Positions 7,892-16,279 of a stretch of DNA of 64,000 bases are shown here, in pieces (the first letter of the stretch is position 1; the number at the start of each line of letters is the position of its first letter). Below the pieces are notes generated by a model. The model did no database searches. It was not told where the DNA came from and saw nothing but the letters and a program-made list of their open reading frames with translations. The translations under genes and the position numbers were made by a program. This DNA is from Olsenella profusa (GTDB taxonomy: Bacteria > Actinomycetota > Coriobacteriia > Coriobacteriales > Atopobiaceae). The stretch lies in contig NZ_JACSNQ010000001.1 in the NCBI RefSeq assembly GCF_016900315.1, positions 124,001 through 188,000 on the forward strand, read 5' to 3'.

Positions 7892-9061
7892 ATGAACGTC
7901 CTTGTCATCAACGCCGGCAGCTCGTCGCTCAAGTACCAGCTCCTTGACGTCGACACGCGCGAGGTCTATGCGAAGGGCAACTGCGAGCGCATCGGCATCG
8001 ACGGCTCGTTCGTCGGCCACGAGGAGATGGGCGGCGAGAAGCAGAAGCTCGAGGTCGCGCTTCCCGACCACAAGACGGCGATCAAGTACGTCTTCGACAT
8101 CCTCAAGACCGTGGACAAGCCCATCGGCGGCATCGGCCACCGCGTGGTCCAGGGCGGCTGGTACTTCCCCGAGTCGGCCGTCGTGACCGACGAGACGCTC
8201 GCCCAGGTCCGCGAGGTCGCCCCGCTGGCGCCGCTCCACAACTACGCCGAGGCCGACGTCATCGAGATCTGCCGTGACATGTTCCCGGAGATCGGCAACG
8301 TCATCGTCCCGGACACCGCCTTCCACTACAACATGCCCGAGCGTGCCTGGCGCTACGCCCTGCCGCGCGACGTGGTGGACAAGTACCACGTCCGCAAGTA
8401 CGGCGCGCATGGCACGAGCCACCGCTTCATCTGGCGCACCGTCCACGAGCTCATGGGCGAGAAGACCCACAAGCTCGTGAGCTGCCACCTCGGCTCCGGC
8501 GCAAGCCTGTGCGCCATCGAGGACGGCAAGTGCATGGACACCACGATGGGCCTCACCCCGCTCGACGGCCTTATCATGGGCACGCGCTGCGGCACCGTCG
8601 ACCCGGCCACGGTCTTCTACCTCAACCGCGTGGGCGGCTACTCCATCGACGAGATCGACACGATGATGAACAAGCAGTCGGGCCTGCTCGCCGTCTCCGG
8701 CGTCTCCTCCGACTCCCGCGACATCGAGGCCGGCGCCGAGAAGGGCGACGAGCACTGCCAGATGGCCCTCGACATGTTCTACTACCGCACCTCCCAGCTC
8801 TTCGCCGAGATGGCCGCCTCGATGGAGGGCGTCGACACGATGGCCTTCACCGCCGGCATCGGCGAGAACTCGCCCGAGATGCGCGCCGGAGTGGCGCGCC
8901 GCCTCGCCTGGATGGGCGTCAAGATCGACGACGAGAAGAATGCCGTGCGCTCCGACGAGCCGCGCGTGATCTCCACCGACGACTCCGCCATCACCGTCAT
9001 GGTGGTCCCGACCAACGAGGAGTACATGATCGCCCTCGACGTCGAGGAGCTGCTCGGCTAG
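7892..9061 (+). CDS. ackA: Acetate kinase
   Basis: A 389-residue acetate kinase, converting acetyl phosphate and ADP to acetate and ATP, the energy-yielding end of acetate fermentation. The ASKHA fold signatures are clear: NVLVINAGSSSLKYQ at the N-terminus, GHRVVQGG near residue 85, the HGTSHR segment, and the FTAGIGENSPEMR stretch. The ATG at 7892 follows AGAGGAGAG and begins the conserved N-terminus, so an in-frame ATG at 7847 is rejected. It is not beside pta, which lies 5 kb away on the other strand. A strong terminator follows. Confidence 0.96.
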   Translation: MNVLVINAGSSSLKYQLLDVDTREVYAKGNCERIGIDGSFVGHEEMGGEKQKLEVALPDHKTAIKYVFDILKTVDKPIGGIGHRVVQGGWYFPESAVVTDETLAQVREVAPLAPLHNYAEADVIEICRDMFPEIGNVIVPDTAFHYNMPERAWRYALPRDVVDKYHVRKYGAHGTSHRFIWRTVHELMGEKTHKLVSCHLGSGASLCAIEDGKCMDTTMGLTPLDGLIMGTRCGTVDPATVFYLNRVGGYSIDEIDTMMNKQSGLLAVSGVSSDSRDIEAGAEKGDEHCQMALDMFYYRTSQLFAEMAASMEGVDTMAFTAGIGENSPEMRAGVARRLAWMGVKIDDEKNAVRSDEPRVISTDDSAITVMVVPTNEEYMIALDVEELLG

Positions 9062-9091
9062 TCTTGCCCCTGCATTCCGCCTGAAGTGACG

Positions 9092-9141
9092 GCCCCGGTG
9101 ACCGCCGTGCCCGAGAAGGGCCGGGTCACCGGGGCGCTTTT
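9092..9141 (+). terminator. Rho-independent terminator of ackA
   Basis: GCCCCGGTGACC (9092-9103) pairs perfectly with GGTCACCGGGGC (9124-9135), followed by GCTTTTG. A 12-base-pair stem. Confidence 0.85.
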
Positions 9142-9747
9142 GTGGGCGTCCCGCGCTGGCGCTTTGGGTAATACGGTCGTTGAGCGAGGGCATTACCGTC
9201 CGCTTAGGGATTGGCGGCCGTTGCGCGCGGGCGGGCCTTCCTGCTTAGGGATTGGCAGCCGTTGCGCTGTGATGCCCTCTGCACGCTTACAAAATCGAGT
9301 CTGTTACGACTCGGTCGTCTCTTTCCGGTGCTGAGAGCGGTAACGGCCCTCGTTTTCAAAGCGAATGTACCCGCTAGAACCGTAACAGCCTGAATTCTCT
9401 AAGCGGGGGACGACCCGACGGTGTAACGGCTCACGGTCCCTAAGCAGGAATCGCGCCATATCCTGCCACGGCCTCTTTTTTTCAAGCAGGCGGCCAACCA
9501 GACGGCTCAGCAAACGGAACTGAAGGCAACCCACCAAGCGGACCTGCAGGCGGCCAACCAGATGGTCCGTGCCCTTTCCTTCGTCGTACGGTTCGCCCGC
9601 ATTCGCGGGCAAACGAAAGAGGCCTGTGGCGGCAGGTGTGTCGAGCGACGCCCGCGGGCGCTCTGTTTCGGAAGTGTGGCCTCGCGTCGGAAATGCCGCC
9701 GGTTAAGTACAAAAAACTATGACGGAACCCCGACGGGAGGAACCCGC
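9142..9747. other. Gene-poor island of 606 bp between ackA and transporter remnant
   Basis: After the ackA terminator there is no convincing gene. The left half holds the family A repeat array. The right half contains a 17-base direct repeat (CAGGCGGCCAACCAGA core) at 9486-9502 and 9546-9562, exactly 60 bases apart. Read in frame on the plus strand both copies give QAANQ in a helix-like, Gln-rich stretch, possibly a decayed coding fragment. A small hairpin (GCCCGCATTCGCGGGC) lies near 9595-9610. Confidence 0.6.
9161..9445. repeat. Array of seven 25-bp bipartite repeats (family A, locus 1)
   Basis: Seven 25-base units share fixed spacing: GCTT at positions 1-4, usually A at 9, and GTT at 19-21, normally within CCGTTrCgC. 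Four are forward (9161-9185, 9202-9226, 9243-9267, 9285-9309) and three reverse (9338-9362, 9380-9404, 9421-9445), so the array is an inverted cluster. The middle of each unit varies. The same family recurs at 26414-26668. No gene is supported here. Confidence 0.75.
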
Positions 9748-10029
9748 ATGTCGCTTTCCGACCTCAGGCTCAGCCGCCGCCAGGCCCTTAGCTTCGGCGC
9801 CACCGCGCTCGCCCGTTCGGCCTTGCTCCCGCGACGGCGGGGAGGTGCCCGCTCCCGCAGACGACGCCTAGCCCGCCGAGGAGGCCACCCTTGACGCCGA
9901 GGCCTACGACGCGCTCTCCTCCACGTACCTCGTGGTGGCAGTGATTAACATCCTCATCAACTACTTGATCAACGAGGCGTCGGTCTACGTGGCCAGGAAG
10001 ACCGGCGTCACGATCATCCACTCGCAAGG
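9748..10029 (+). pseudogene. Remnant: solute-binding lipoprotein N-terminus joined to ABC permease C-terminus
   Basis: ATG at 9748 after GGGAGGAA encodes MSLSDLRLSRRQALSFGATALA, a twin-arginine-like signal (SRRQ) as in exported solute-binding proteins. The frame then shifts: a different frame reads DGGEVPAPADDA, a stop, then EEATLDAEAYDAL, typical of the linker after a lipoprotein cysteine. It passes directly into SSTYLVVAVINILINYLI (about 9922-9975), which looks like the last membrane helix of an amino-acid ABC permease. A frameshift, a stop and a large internal deletion are the simplest explanation. Fragment identities rest on recall of family sequences. Confidence 0.6.
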
Positions 10030-10032
10030 CGA

Positions 10033-10275
10033 TTGGAGGGCCGCGAGCTCGCCCGGGTGCGCGCCGAGCGCGGCATGGTCTTTCAGCAGTCCAACCTCTT
10101 CGCACAAATGACGATCCCCGACAACGCCACGCTGGGGCCGCGCGAGGTCCTGGGCATGGGCCGTGAGGAGGCCGAGGCCCGCGCGATGGAGCTCCTCAAG
10201 CGCGTGGGCGTGGCCGAGCAGGCCCACAAGGTCGCCGCGCAGCTCTTCGGCTGCCAGCAGCAGCGCGCTGCGCTA
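10033..10275 (+). pseudogene. Truncated amino-acid ABC transporter ATP-binding protein (GlnQ-like)
   Basis: The frame from 10033 reads a middle section of a polar amino-acid ABC ATPase: RVRAERGMVFQQSNLFAQMT contains the Q-loop (GMVFQQ), then NATLGPREVLGMGREEAEARA, and AAQLFGCQQQRAA, a damaged form of the LSGGQQQRVA signature in which SGG has become FGC. Walker A is missing upstream and Walker B downstream; the sequence ends where the minus-strand GNAT gene begins. With the preceding fragment it is the tail of a collapsed binding protein-permease-ATPase operon. It cannot encode an active ATPase. Confidence 0.8.
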
Positions 10276-10761
10276 TCGCACGAAGTGGTAGGCCACGCGC
10301 GGGGTGCCGTCCTCGCAGGTGATGGTCCCGCGCCGCACGAAGCCGGCGCGCTCGAGGGCGTGTTGCATCGGCAGGTTGCACTCGTGGGTGTCCGTGCGCA
10401 CGTTGTCGTGGCGCTCGCAGAGCCACCGCAGGAGCGCGCCGCCCCGCCCGTTGCCGGACACCGCCACGGCAAGGCGGTGCATCACCCAGTAGGGCCGGTC
10501 GTTCAGCCAGGACGCTCCCTCGATGCGGGCGTAGGTGCGGTCCGGTCCCGGCAGCACGCTCATGCAGGCCACAGGTCCCGCGCCCTCGTCGAGAACCCAG
10601 AGGACGCCCGCCGCGAGGTCCTTCTCGGCGCTTGCGCGGCCCGGGTAGCCGCCCGTCCACTGCACGGTGTTGCCGTGGGCGCGCATGAAGGCCCGCGCGG
10701 CGTCATAGATGCAGCAGACGGCGTCGAGATCCCGCTCCGTGGCCTGACGGATGACGCCCAT
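10273..10761 (-). CDS. GNAT family N-acetyltransferase
   Basis: A 162-residue GNAT-fold protein. MGVIRQATERDLDAVCCIYDAA is the usual beta1-alpha1 opening. MHRLAVAVSGNGRGGALLRWL near residue 95 is motif A, whose glycine-rich loop (here SGNGRGG, for Q/RxxGxG/A) binds the acetyl-CoA pyrophosphate. ALERAGFVRRGTITCEDG near the end is motif B. The substrate is not predictable. It starts one base before the stop of the upstream mutarotase gene, so the two are coupled. Its 3' end abuts and slightly overlaps the broken transporter remnant. Confidence 0.85.
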   Translation of the reverse strand: MGVIRQATERDLDAVCCIYDAARAFMRAHGNTVQWTGGYPGRASAEKDLAAGVLWVLDEGAGPVACMSVLPGPDRTYARIEGASWLNDRPYWVMHRLAVAVSGNGRGGALLRWLCERHDNVRTDTHECNLPMQHALERAGFVRRGTITCEDGTPRVAYHFVR

Positions 10762-10762
10762 G

Positions 10763-11647
10763 CTAGAAGGGCCTCACGAGGAAGGTCTTCTCGCAGCGCT
10801 CGCCGGGGGCCAGCGTGATGGTGCCGCGCTTCTCCTCGAAGACGTCGGACTCGTCGTAGGCCGTGGCGCAGCCCACCCAGGGCTCGATGGCCACGAACGG
10901 CGCCTCGGCCGAGGCCGTCCACACGCCGAGGTACTCGAAGCCGTCGAAGGCGAGCTCCACGCCGTGGCCGGCCGGCCCCACGAGGCGCACGCGACGCTCG
11001 GGGACGTCCACCAGGACCACGGTGAGCAGGCGCTCGAAGAGCTCGTGGGTGAGCGGGAGCACGTCGGAGTCACGCGTGAGCTCGTGTGTGACGGAGAAGT
11101 CGTGCAGGCCCGCCTCGTCGATCGTGGGCACCACGGCCGTCCAGGGGCGCGCGAACTCAAGGCGGTAGTCCGAGAAGGACGCGCCCTCGTCGCCGGGCGC
11201 GGGCACGTTGAAGGCGGGGTGGCCGCCGAGCGTGAACGGCAGGTCGACCGAGCCGGTGTTGGTGACTGCGAAGGTCTGCGCGAGCGCCCCGCCCTCGAGT
11301 GCGTAGGTCATGTTGAGCGTGAAGTCGAAGGGGTAGGCGGCGCGGGTCTCGTCAGTGGAGGCGAGCTCGAAGGTCACGCTCTTCTCGTCACGGCTGACGA
11401 CGCGGTGCTCGTAGAGGCGCGCGATGCCGTGGCGCTTGAGGCGCACGGGCCCCTGGGCGCTCTGGGCGCTGTCGTTTCGCAGGCAGCCGACGATGGGGAA
11501 GAGTACCGGCGCGCGGCGCGGCCAGAAGCGCTCGTCGCCCTGCCAGAGGTACTCGCCGCCATCGAGCGAGAGGCTCATGAGCTGGGCGCCCATCGGGTCC
11601 ACCGCGGCGCTGAGCGCGCCGTCGGAGATTGTCACGATCTCGGCCAT
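10763..11647 (-). CDS. Aldose 1-epimerase family protein (mutarotase-like, LacX type)
   Basis: A 294-residue galactose mutarotase-like protein. Recognisable stretches are MGAQLMSLSLDGGEYLWQGD, RRAPVLFPIVGCLRN, KRHGIARLYEH (with the conserved histidine), LGGHPAFNVP and the late FEYLGVWT and IEPWVGCATAY, which match the LacX/YeaD branch rather than GalM itself. Such proteins interconvert anomers of hexoses or hexose phosphates; the exact sugar is unknown. Coupled to the GNAT gene downstream. The upstream region (11648-11908) is divergent to pckA and carries the word GGTTCTTCTCGCC at 11699-11711. Confidence 0.85.
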   Translation of the reverse strand: MAEIVTISDGALSAAVDPMGAQLMSLSLDGGEYLWQGDERFWPRRAPVLFPIVGCLRNDSAQSAQGPVRLKRHGIARLYEHRVVSRDEKSVTFELASTDETRAAYPFDFTLNMTYALEGGALAQTFAVTNTGSVDLPFTLGGHPAFNVPAPGDEGASFSDYRLEFARPWTAVVPTIDEAGLHDFSVTHELTRDSDVLPLTHELFERLLTVVLVDVPERRVRLVGPAGHGVELAFDGFEYLGVWTASAEAPFVAIEPWVGCATAYDESDVFEEKRGTITLAPGERCEKTFLVRPF

Positions 11648-11810
11648 CGTTTCCCCCGTTCACGTTGACGCGCGGCGGTCCCCGGGCCCTGCGCCCGAGG
11701 TTCTTCTCGCCCGCGACTGACTGTCCAACCCCTTTAGGTTATCGGTTTTGGGCGGCTCGGAAGTCTCCATGTTGCTGAATGGAGCACCTGGCGCGGTAGG
11801 TGGGGCGCTG

Positions 11811-11819
11811 TGGCATAAT
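11811..11819 (+). promoter_or_regulatory. Candidate extended -10 (TGGCATAAT) for pckA
   Basis: TG-G-CATAAT lies about 90 bases before the pckA ATG, implying an untranslated leader of roughly 80 bases. No consensus -35 is visible. Confidence 0.45.
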
Positions 11820-11908
11820 AGCGTGGTGCGTGTCGCGCCCTCGGGGCCTCCGACCTGCGAAGTGCGTCGATAAGAGACGGCCGCGCGCCGTCATTTGAGG
11901 AGGTACGC

Positions 11909-13510
11909 ATGATCATCGAGGAACTTCTGCGCTATGGCATCGCCCACACCGAGGAGAAGACCGTCATCGACGCGTCTCCCGCGGTGCTGATCGAGACCGC
12001 CGTTGAGCGCGGCGAGGGCGAGCTCACGAGCACCGGCTCGCTCTCCGTCATCACGGGCCAGTACACCGGCCGCTCGCCCAAGGACCGCTTCATCGTGGAC
12101 ACGCCCGACGTCCACGACAAGATCGCCTGGGGCAGCGTCAACGTGCCGTTCTCCGTGGAGAACTACAACAAGGTCAAGGCGGAGGTCATCGGCCACCTCT
12201 CCGAGCGTCGCCTCTTCGTGGTGCACGGGCTGGCCGGCGCTGACCGCCGCTACTCCCGCAAGATCTGCGCCATCTGCGAGCTCGCGAGTCAGGCGCTCTT
12301 CGTCCACCAGATGCTCGTGCGCCCGGACGAGAAGGAGCTGCGCGACTTCGGCGAGGCGGACTTCGTGGTGATGGCCGCGCCGACGCTCAAGCTCGACCCG
12401 GAGGTGTACGGCACCCACTCCGAGGCGGCCGTCCTCATCAACTTCCAGGAGCGCATGATCCTCGTGGTGGGCACCCAGTACAGCGGCGAGATCAAGAAGG
12501 CGATCTTCTCCGTGATGAACTACCTGCTGCCCGTTGAGGACCACGTGCTCACCATGCACTGCTCCTGCAACATGAACCCGCGCTCGCACGGCACCACGGT
12601 CTTCTTCGGACTGTCCGGCACGGGCAAGACCACGCTTTCGGCCGCCGAGGACCGCCTGCTCATCGGCGACGACGAGCACGGCTGGGCGGACGACAAGGTC
12701 TTCAACATCGAGGGCGGCTGCTACGCCAAGACCATCGACATCACACCGGAGACCGAGCCGCAGATCTGGAACGCAATCCGCTTCGGCTCCATGTGCGAGA
12801 ACGTGGTCATCGACCCGGACACCCGCGTGGCCGACTACTTTGACACCTCGCTCACCGAGAACGGCCGCGTGGCCTACCCGGTGGAGTTCGTGCCGGGCGC
12901 GGTGACCAAGGGCCGCGCCAAGCGCACCCCGGACGTGGTGATCTTCCTCACGGCCGACGCCTTCGGCGTGCTGCCGCCGATCTCAAAGCTGGACCGCGAC
13001 GCCGCGATGTACCACTTCATGACCGGCTTCACCTCCAAGGTGGCGGGCACCGAGCGCGGCATCAAGGAGCCGCAGCCCACGTTCTCCTCGCTCTTCGGCG
13101 AGCCGTTCATGCCCCTTGACCCCAACGTCTACGCACAGATGCTCGGCGAGAAGATCGACCAGGGCGGCGTGCGCGTCTACCTCATCAACACCGGCTGGAC
13201 CGGCGGCCCCTATGGCACCGGCAAGCGCATGAAGCTCGCCTACACCCGCAAGATGGTCGAGGCCGCCCAGTCCGGCATCATCGACGACTGCGAGTTCGTC
13301 CACGACGAGCGCTTCAACCTCGACGTGCCCACCACCTGCCCGGGCGTGCCGTCCGAGCTGCTCAACGCTCGCAACACCTGGGAGGACCGCGCTGCCTACG
13401 ACAAGACCGCCGAGGCGCTGGCCCAGATGTTCGTGGACAACGCGGAGGACCGTCTGCAGACGATGGATCCCGAGGTCCGCGCCGCCGGCCCGCACCCGAT
13501 CATGGGCTAG
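11909..13510 (+). CDS. pckA: Phosphoenolpyruvate carboxykinase (ATP)
   Basis: A 533-residue ATP-dependent PEP carboxykinase, interconverting oxaloacetate plus ATP with PEP, CO2 and ADP. In fermentative bacteria it often runs towards CO2 fixation to oxaloacetate. Motifs: TGQYTGRSPKDRF near residue 50, the P-loop GLSGTGKTTLS at 234-244, the following GDDEHGW metal/ATP-binding stretch, and VYLINTGWTGG near the C-terminus. Length is standard. ATG at 11909 follows GAGGAGGT. A perfect 15-bp terminator hairpin follows the gene. Confidence 0.96.
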   Translation: MIIEELLRYGIAHTEEKTVIDASPAVLIETAVERGEGELTSTGSLSVITGQYTGRSPKDRFIVDTPDVHDKIAWGSVNVPFSVENYNKVKAEVIGHLSERRLFVVHGLAGADRRYSRKICAICELASQALFVHQMLVRPDEKELRDFGEADFVVMAAPTLKLDPEVYGTHSEAAVLINFQERMILVVGTQYSGEIKKAIFSVMNYLLPVEDHVLTMHCSCNMNPRSHGTTVFFGLSGTGKTTLSAAEDRLLIGDDEHGWADDKVFNIEGGCYAKTIDITPETEPQIWNAIRFGSMCENVVIDPDTRVADYFDTSLTENGRVAYPVEFVPGAVTKGRAKRTPDVVIFLTADAFGVLPPISKLDRDAAMYHFMTGFTSKVAGTERGIKEPQPTFSSLFGEPFMPLDPNVYAQMLGEKIDQGGVRVYLINTGWTGGPYGTGKRMKLAYTRKMVEAAQSGIIDDCEFVHDERFNLDVPTTCPGVPSELLNARNTWEDRAAYDKTAEALAQMFVDNAEDRLQTMDPEVRAAGPHPIMG

Positions 13511-13585
13511 CTGGCGCGCCTGCGCGGGGGGGCAGTGCGCTGCGTTGTGGCGCGCCGCGCCGCGCCGTGCGCGATTTCAGGGGAG

Positions 13586-13667
13586 TGTGCGTTTTCTGCG
13601 CAAGAAAGGCCGGGCCTGTGCGTCATCGCGCGCACAGGCCCGGCCATTTTGGCGGCCAAAACGCACA
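13586..13667. repeat. Large two-stem inverted repeat around the pckA terminator
   Basis: Outside the 15-bp terminator stem and a 12-base unpaired section on each side, TGTGCGTTTT (13586-13595) pairs with AAAACGCACA (13658-13667). The 37-base arms therefore look like two inverted copies of one unit with conserved ends and a variable middle, like the repeats at the other islands. The dispersed word follows at 13714-13726. Confidence 0.6.
13608..13650. terminator. Terminator between convergent pckA and pta
   Basis: GGCCGGGCCTGTGCG (13608-13622) pairs perfectly with CGCACAGGCCCGGCC (13631-13645) around an 8-base loop, followed by ATTTT. Preceding AAAG suggests partial bidirectionality. It is the core of a larger inverted repeat (13586-13667). 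Confidence 0.8.
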
Positions 13668-13752
13668 GCCCCGGGATTTTTCGCGCAAGAAGGGAACTAT
13701 CCCCAATTAATAGGGTTCTTCTCGCCGAGCGAGCCGTGGGCAGGAGCCTGGG

Positions 13753-14748
13753 CTACTCGTTCTTCTCGGCCATCTGGGCCTGGACGGCGGTGATGGCCAC
13801 CACGCCCACGATGTCGTCGGCTACGCAGCCGCGCGAGAGGTCGTTCACCGGCTTGGCGATGCCCTGCAGGATGGGGCCGTAGGCCTCGGCGTTGCCGAAG
13901 CGCTGGACGAGCTTGTAGCCGATGTTGCCCGTCTCGAGGTCGGGGAAGACGAGGACGTTGGCGTGGCCGGCGACGTCGCTCTCGGGCGCCTTGAGGGCGG
14001 CCACGGTCGGCACGATGGCGGCGTCGAGCTGCAGGTCGCCGTCGACGGCGAGGGAGGGGCGCTTCTCCTTGGCAAAGACGGTGGCCTCCTGGACCTTCTT
14101 GGCAACGTCGCCGCCGGCCGAGCCCATGGTGGAGTAGGAGAGCATGGCGACCTTGGGCTCGACGTCGCCCATGAAGGCGGTCCAGGACTCCGCGGACGCC
14201 AGGGCGATCTCGGAGAGCTCCTCGGCGGTGGGGGCGATGTTGAGGCCGCAGTCGGCGAAGATCAGCGTGCCGTCGGCGCCGTACTCGGGGGTCTTGGTGC
14301 ACATGACCATGAAGGCCGAGACGAGCTTGGTGCCCGGGGCGGTCTTGAGGATCTGCAGCGCCGGGCGCAGCGTGTTGGCGGTGGAGTGGCAGGCGCCGGA
14401 GACCAGGCCGTCGGCGTCGCCCATCTTGACCATCATGGTGCCGTAGTAGGTGGCGTCCATCATCTGGGCACGGGCCTGCTCGATGGTGACGCCCTTCTTG
14501 GCGCGGAGCTCGGCGAACTTCTGGGCGTAGGCCTCGTGCTTGGGGGCGGTGGGGCTCTTCGGGTCGATCACGGTCACGCCCTCGACGTCGATCGTCGCCG
14601 GGTCGCCCAGGATGACGAGGTTGGCCAGGTCCTCGGCCACGATCTTGCGCGCGGCCTCGAGGGTGCGCGGGTCCTCGCCCTCGGGCAGGACGATGGTCTT
14701 CTTGTCGGCCTTTGCCGCGGCCTTCATGCGGGCGAGAAAATCGCTCAT
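13753..14748 (-). CDS. pta: Phosphate acetyltransferase
   Basis: A 331-residue short-form Pta, converting acetyl-CoA and phosphate to acetyl phosphate for acetate kinase. The PTA_PTB domain fills the protein: [17 protein letters not shown] near the start, [20 protein letters not shown] in the middle, [15 protein letters not shown], and [29 protein letters not shown] near the end. ATG at 14748 follows a GGGAGC leader. The last residues AEKNE carry a variant of the dispersed word (13759-13771). Unlinked to ackA. A minus-strand TATAAT lies at 14847-14852. Confidence 0.95.
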   Translation of the reverse strand: [331 protein letters not shown]

Positions 14749-14846
14749 GGGTGCTCCCTTTCGTCTCCAGGCCAGATATGGCTCCTCCTATGCCGCATTT
14801 CCCGGAATATGTGCAGGTTGGCCGGGGCGTGCGGGCGTCAGGGCCC

Positions 14847-14852
14847 ATTATA
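14847..14852 (-). promoter_or_regulatory. -10 box (TATAAT) for pta
   Basis: Perfect TATAAT on the minus strand about 100 bases before the pta ATG. It faces away from the glf -10 box at 14865-14870, with only 12 bases between them. Confidence 0.5.
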
Positions 14853-14861
14853 GGAGCGAGG

Positions 14862-14870
14862 TGCTAGAAT
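14862..14870 (+). promoter_or_regulatory. Extended -10 (TGCTAGAAT) for glf
   Basis: The nine-base string TGCTAGAAT lies about 80 bases before the glf ATG and recurs exactly before two other genes (27962-27970, 46374-46382). No -35 consensus is seen, which fits extended -10 promoters. Confidence 0.5.
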
Positions 14871-14950
14871 CAGGCGGACGATTGGGCGAGCGCGCTCGTC
14901 CTTCTCGCCCCCAGACGGGGGCTGCCTCGTAGCCTGCTGAGAGGAATGGT

Positions 14951-16153
14951 ATGGGTATCGTGAACGGTCTGCCTGCGGGGTTCAACCCCGACACCTATGA
15001 CGCCATCGTCGTCGGCGCCGGATACGCGGGGGCTGTCTGCGCCCGTCGCCTGGCCGAGTCCTGCGGCTTCAAGGTGGCCATCCTTGAGCGGCGCGACCAC
15101 ATTGCCGGCAACGCCTACGACTACGTCGACGACGCGGGCATCCTCGTCCACAAGTACGGTCCCCACATCTACCACACCACGAGCGAGCGCGTGAACGAGT
15201 TCCTCTCGCGCTTCACCGAGTGGACCGACTACCAGCACAAGGTGCTCGCCAACATCCACGGCACGCTCATGCCGGTGCCGTTCAACCACCGCTCCCTCAA
15301 GCTCGCCTTCGGCGAGGAGAAGGGCGAGCAGCTCTACCAGAAGCTCGTGGCCACCTTCGGCGAGAACAAGAAGGTGCCGATCATGGAGCTTCGCGAGAAG
15401 AACGACCCGGAGCTCGTTGAGGTCGCCGACTACGTCTTCGAGAACGTCTTCCTGCACTACACGATGAAGCAGTGGGGCCAGACGCCCGACGAGATCGACC
15501 CCAGCGTCACCGGCCGCGTCCCCGTCTTCGTGGGCGACGACGACCGCTACTTCCCCGGAGCCCCCTACCAGGGCATGCCGGCCGAGGGCTACACCGCCCT
15601 CTTCGAGCACATGCTCGACCACGACTGCATCGACGTCTTCCTGGCCGTGGACGCGCGCGACCTGCTCAAGGTCAGCGAGACGAGCGTCAGCGTCTGCGGG
15701 CGCCCCTACGGCGGGGAGATCATCTACACCGGCCCGCTCGACGAGCTCTTCGGCCTCGACCTCGGCGCGCTGCCGTACCGCACGCTCGACATGGACTTCG
15801 AGACCCTCGACATGGACCAGTTCCAGCCCGTGGGCACCGTCAACTACACCACGAGCGAGGACTTCACCCGCATCACCGAGTTCAAGAACATGACCGGCCA
15901 GGTGGTGCCCGGCAAGACCACCATCATGCGTGAGTACCCCAAGGCCTACGAGCCCGGCTCCGGGGAGACCCCCTACTACGCCATCCTCGAGGATGACAAC
16001 CTCGCCCTCTACCGCCGCTACCGCGAGCGCGTCTCCGGTCTGGTGAACTTCCACTGCGTCGGGCGCCTGGCTGAGTACCGCTACTACGACATGGACGGCG
16101 TGGTGGCCTCCGCGCTTGACCTCTCCGACGAGATCATCTCCCAGCACAACTAG
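14951..16153 (+). CDS. glf: UDP-galactopyranose mutase
   Basis: A 400-residue flavoenzyme converting UDP-galactopyranose to UDP-galactofuranose for cell-surface glycans. The FAD-binding Rossmann motif VVGAGYAGAVCARRL starts at residue 20, later than usual because of a short N-terminal extension. Family stretches include RRDHIAGNAYDYVD, VHKYGPHIYHT, MPVPFNHRSL, NVFLHYTMKQWGQ, TGRVPVFVGDDDRYF and KAYEPGSGETPYYAI. ATG at 14951 follows TGAGAGGAAT. A glycosyltransferase follows after 126 bases, plausibly in the same surface polysaccharide pathway. Confidence 0.95.
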   Translation: MGIVNGLPAGFNPDTYDAIVVGAGYAGAVCARRLAESCGFKVAILERRDHIAGNAYDYVDDAGILVHKYGPHIYHTTSERVNEFLSRFTEWTDYQHKVLANIHGTLMPVPFNHRSLKLAFGEEKGEQLYQKLVATFGENKKVPIMELREKNDPELVEVADYVFENVFLHYTMKQWGQTPDEIDPSVTGRVPVFVGDDDRYFPGAPYQGMPAEGYTALFEHMLDHDCIDVFLAVDARDLLKVSETSVSVCGRPYGGEIIYTGPLDELFGLDLGALPYRTLDMDFETLDMDQFQPVGTVNYTTSEDFTRITEFKNMTGQVVPGKTTIMREYPKAYEPGSGETPYYAILEDDNLALYRRYRERVSGLVNFHCVGRLAEYRYYDMDGVVASALDLSDEIISQHN

Positions 16154-16161
16154 CCCCTCTG

Positions 16162-16185
16162 GCGGGCCCCGGCAACGGGGCCCGC
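16162..16185 (+). terminator. GC-rich hairpin after glf
   Basis: GCGGGCCCCG (16162-16171) pairs with CGGGGCCCGC (16176-16185) around a GCAA tetraloop. There is no U-tract, so it may only attenuate. The dispersed word GGTTCTTCTCGCC follows at 16207-16219. Confidence 0.5.
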
Positions 16186-16251
16186 ATGCTGACGCAGCCG
16201 GCGCGAGGTTCTTCTCGCCTGCCGCGTGCAGGGCCCGGGGCGGCCCCTTGA

Positions 16252-16257
16252 TACAAT
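16252..16257 (+). promoter_or_regulatory. Candidate -10 box (TACAAT) for the glycosyltransferase
   Basis: TACAAT (within TTGATACAATACGG) lies 22 bases before the ATG at 16280. No -35 consensus is visible. Confidence 0.4.
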
Positions 16258-16279
16258 ACGGCGACAAGGACTTCTGCCC

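Noticed and set aside
9161-9445. CRISPR array
   Set aside because: Units are not identical, point in both directions, spacers are short and irregular, and no cas gene is present.
9304-9612. A 102-codon minus-strand frame in the empty island
   Set aside because: It runs across the repeat array and direct repeat, has no ribosome site and no recognisable sequence.
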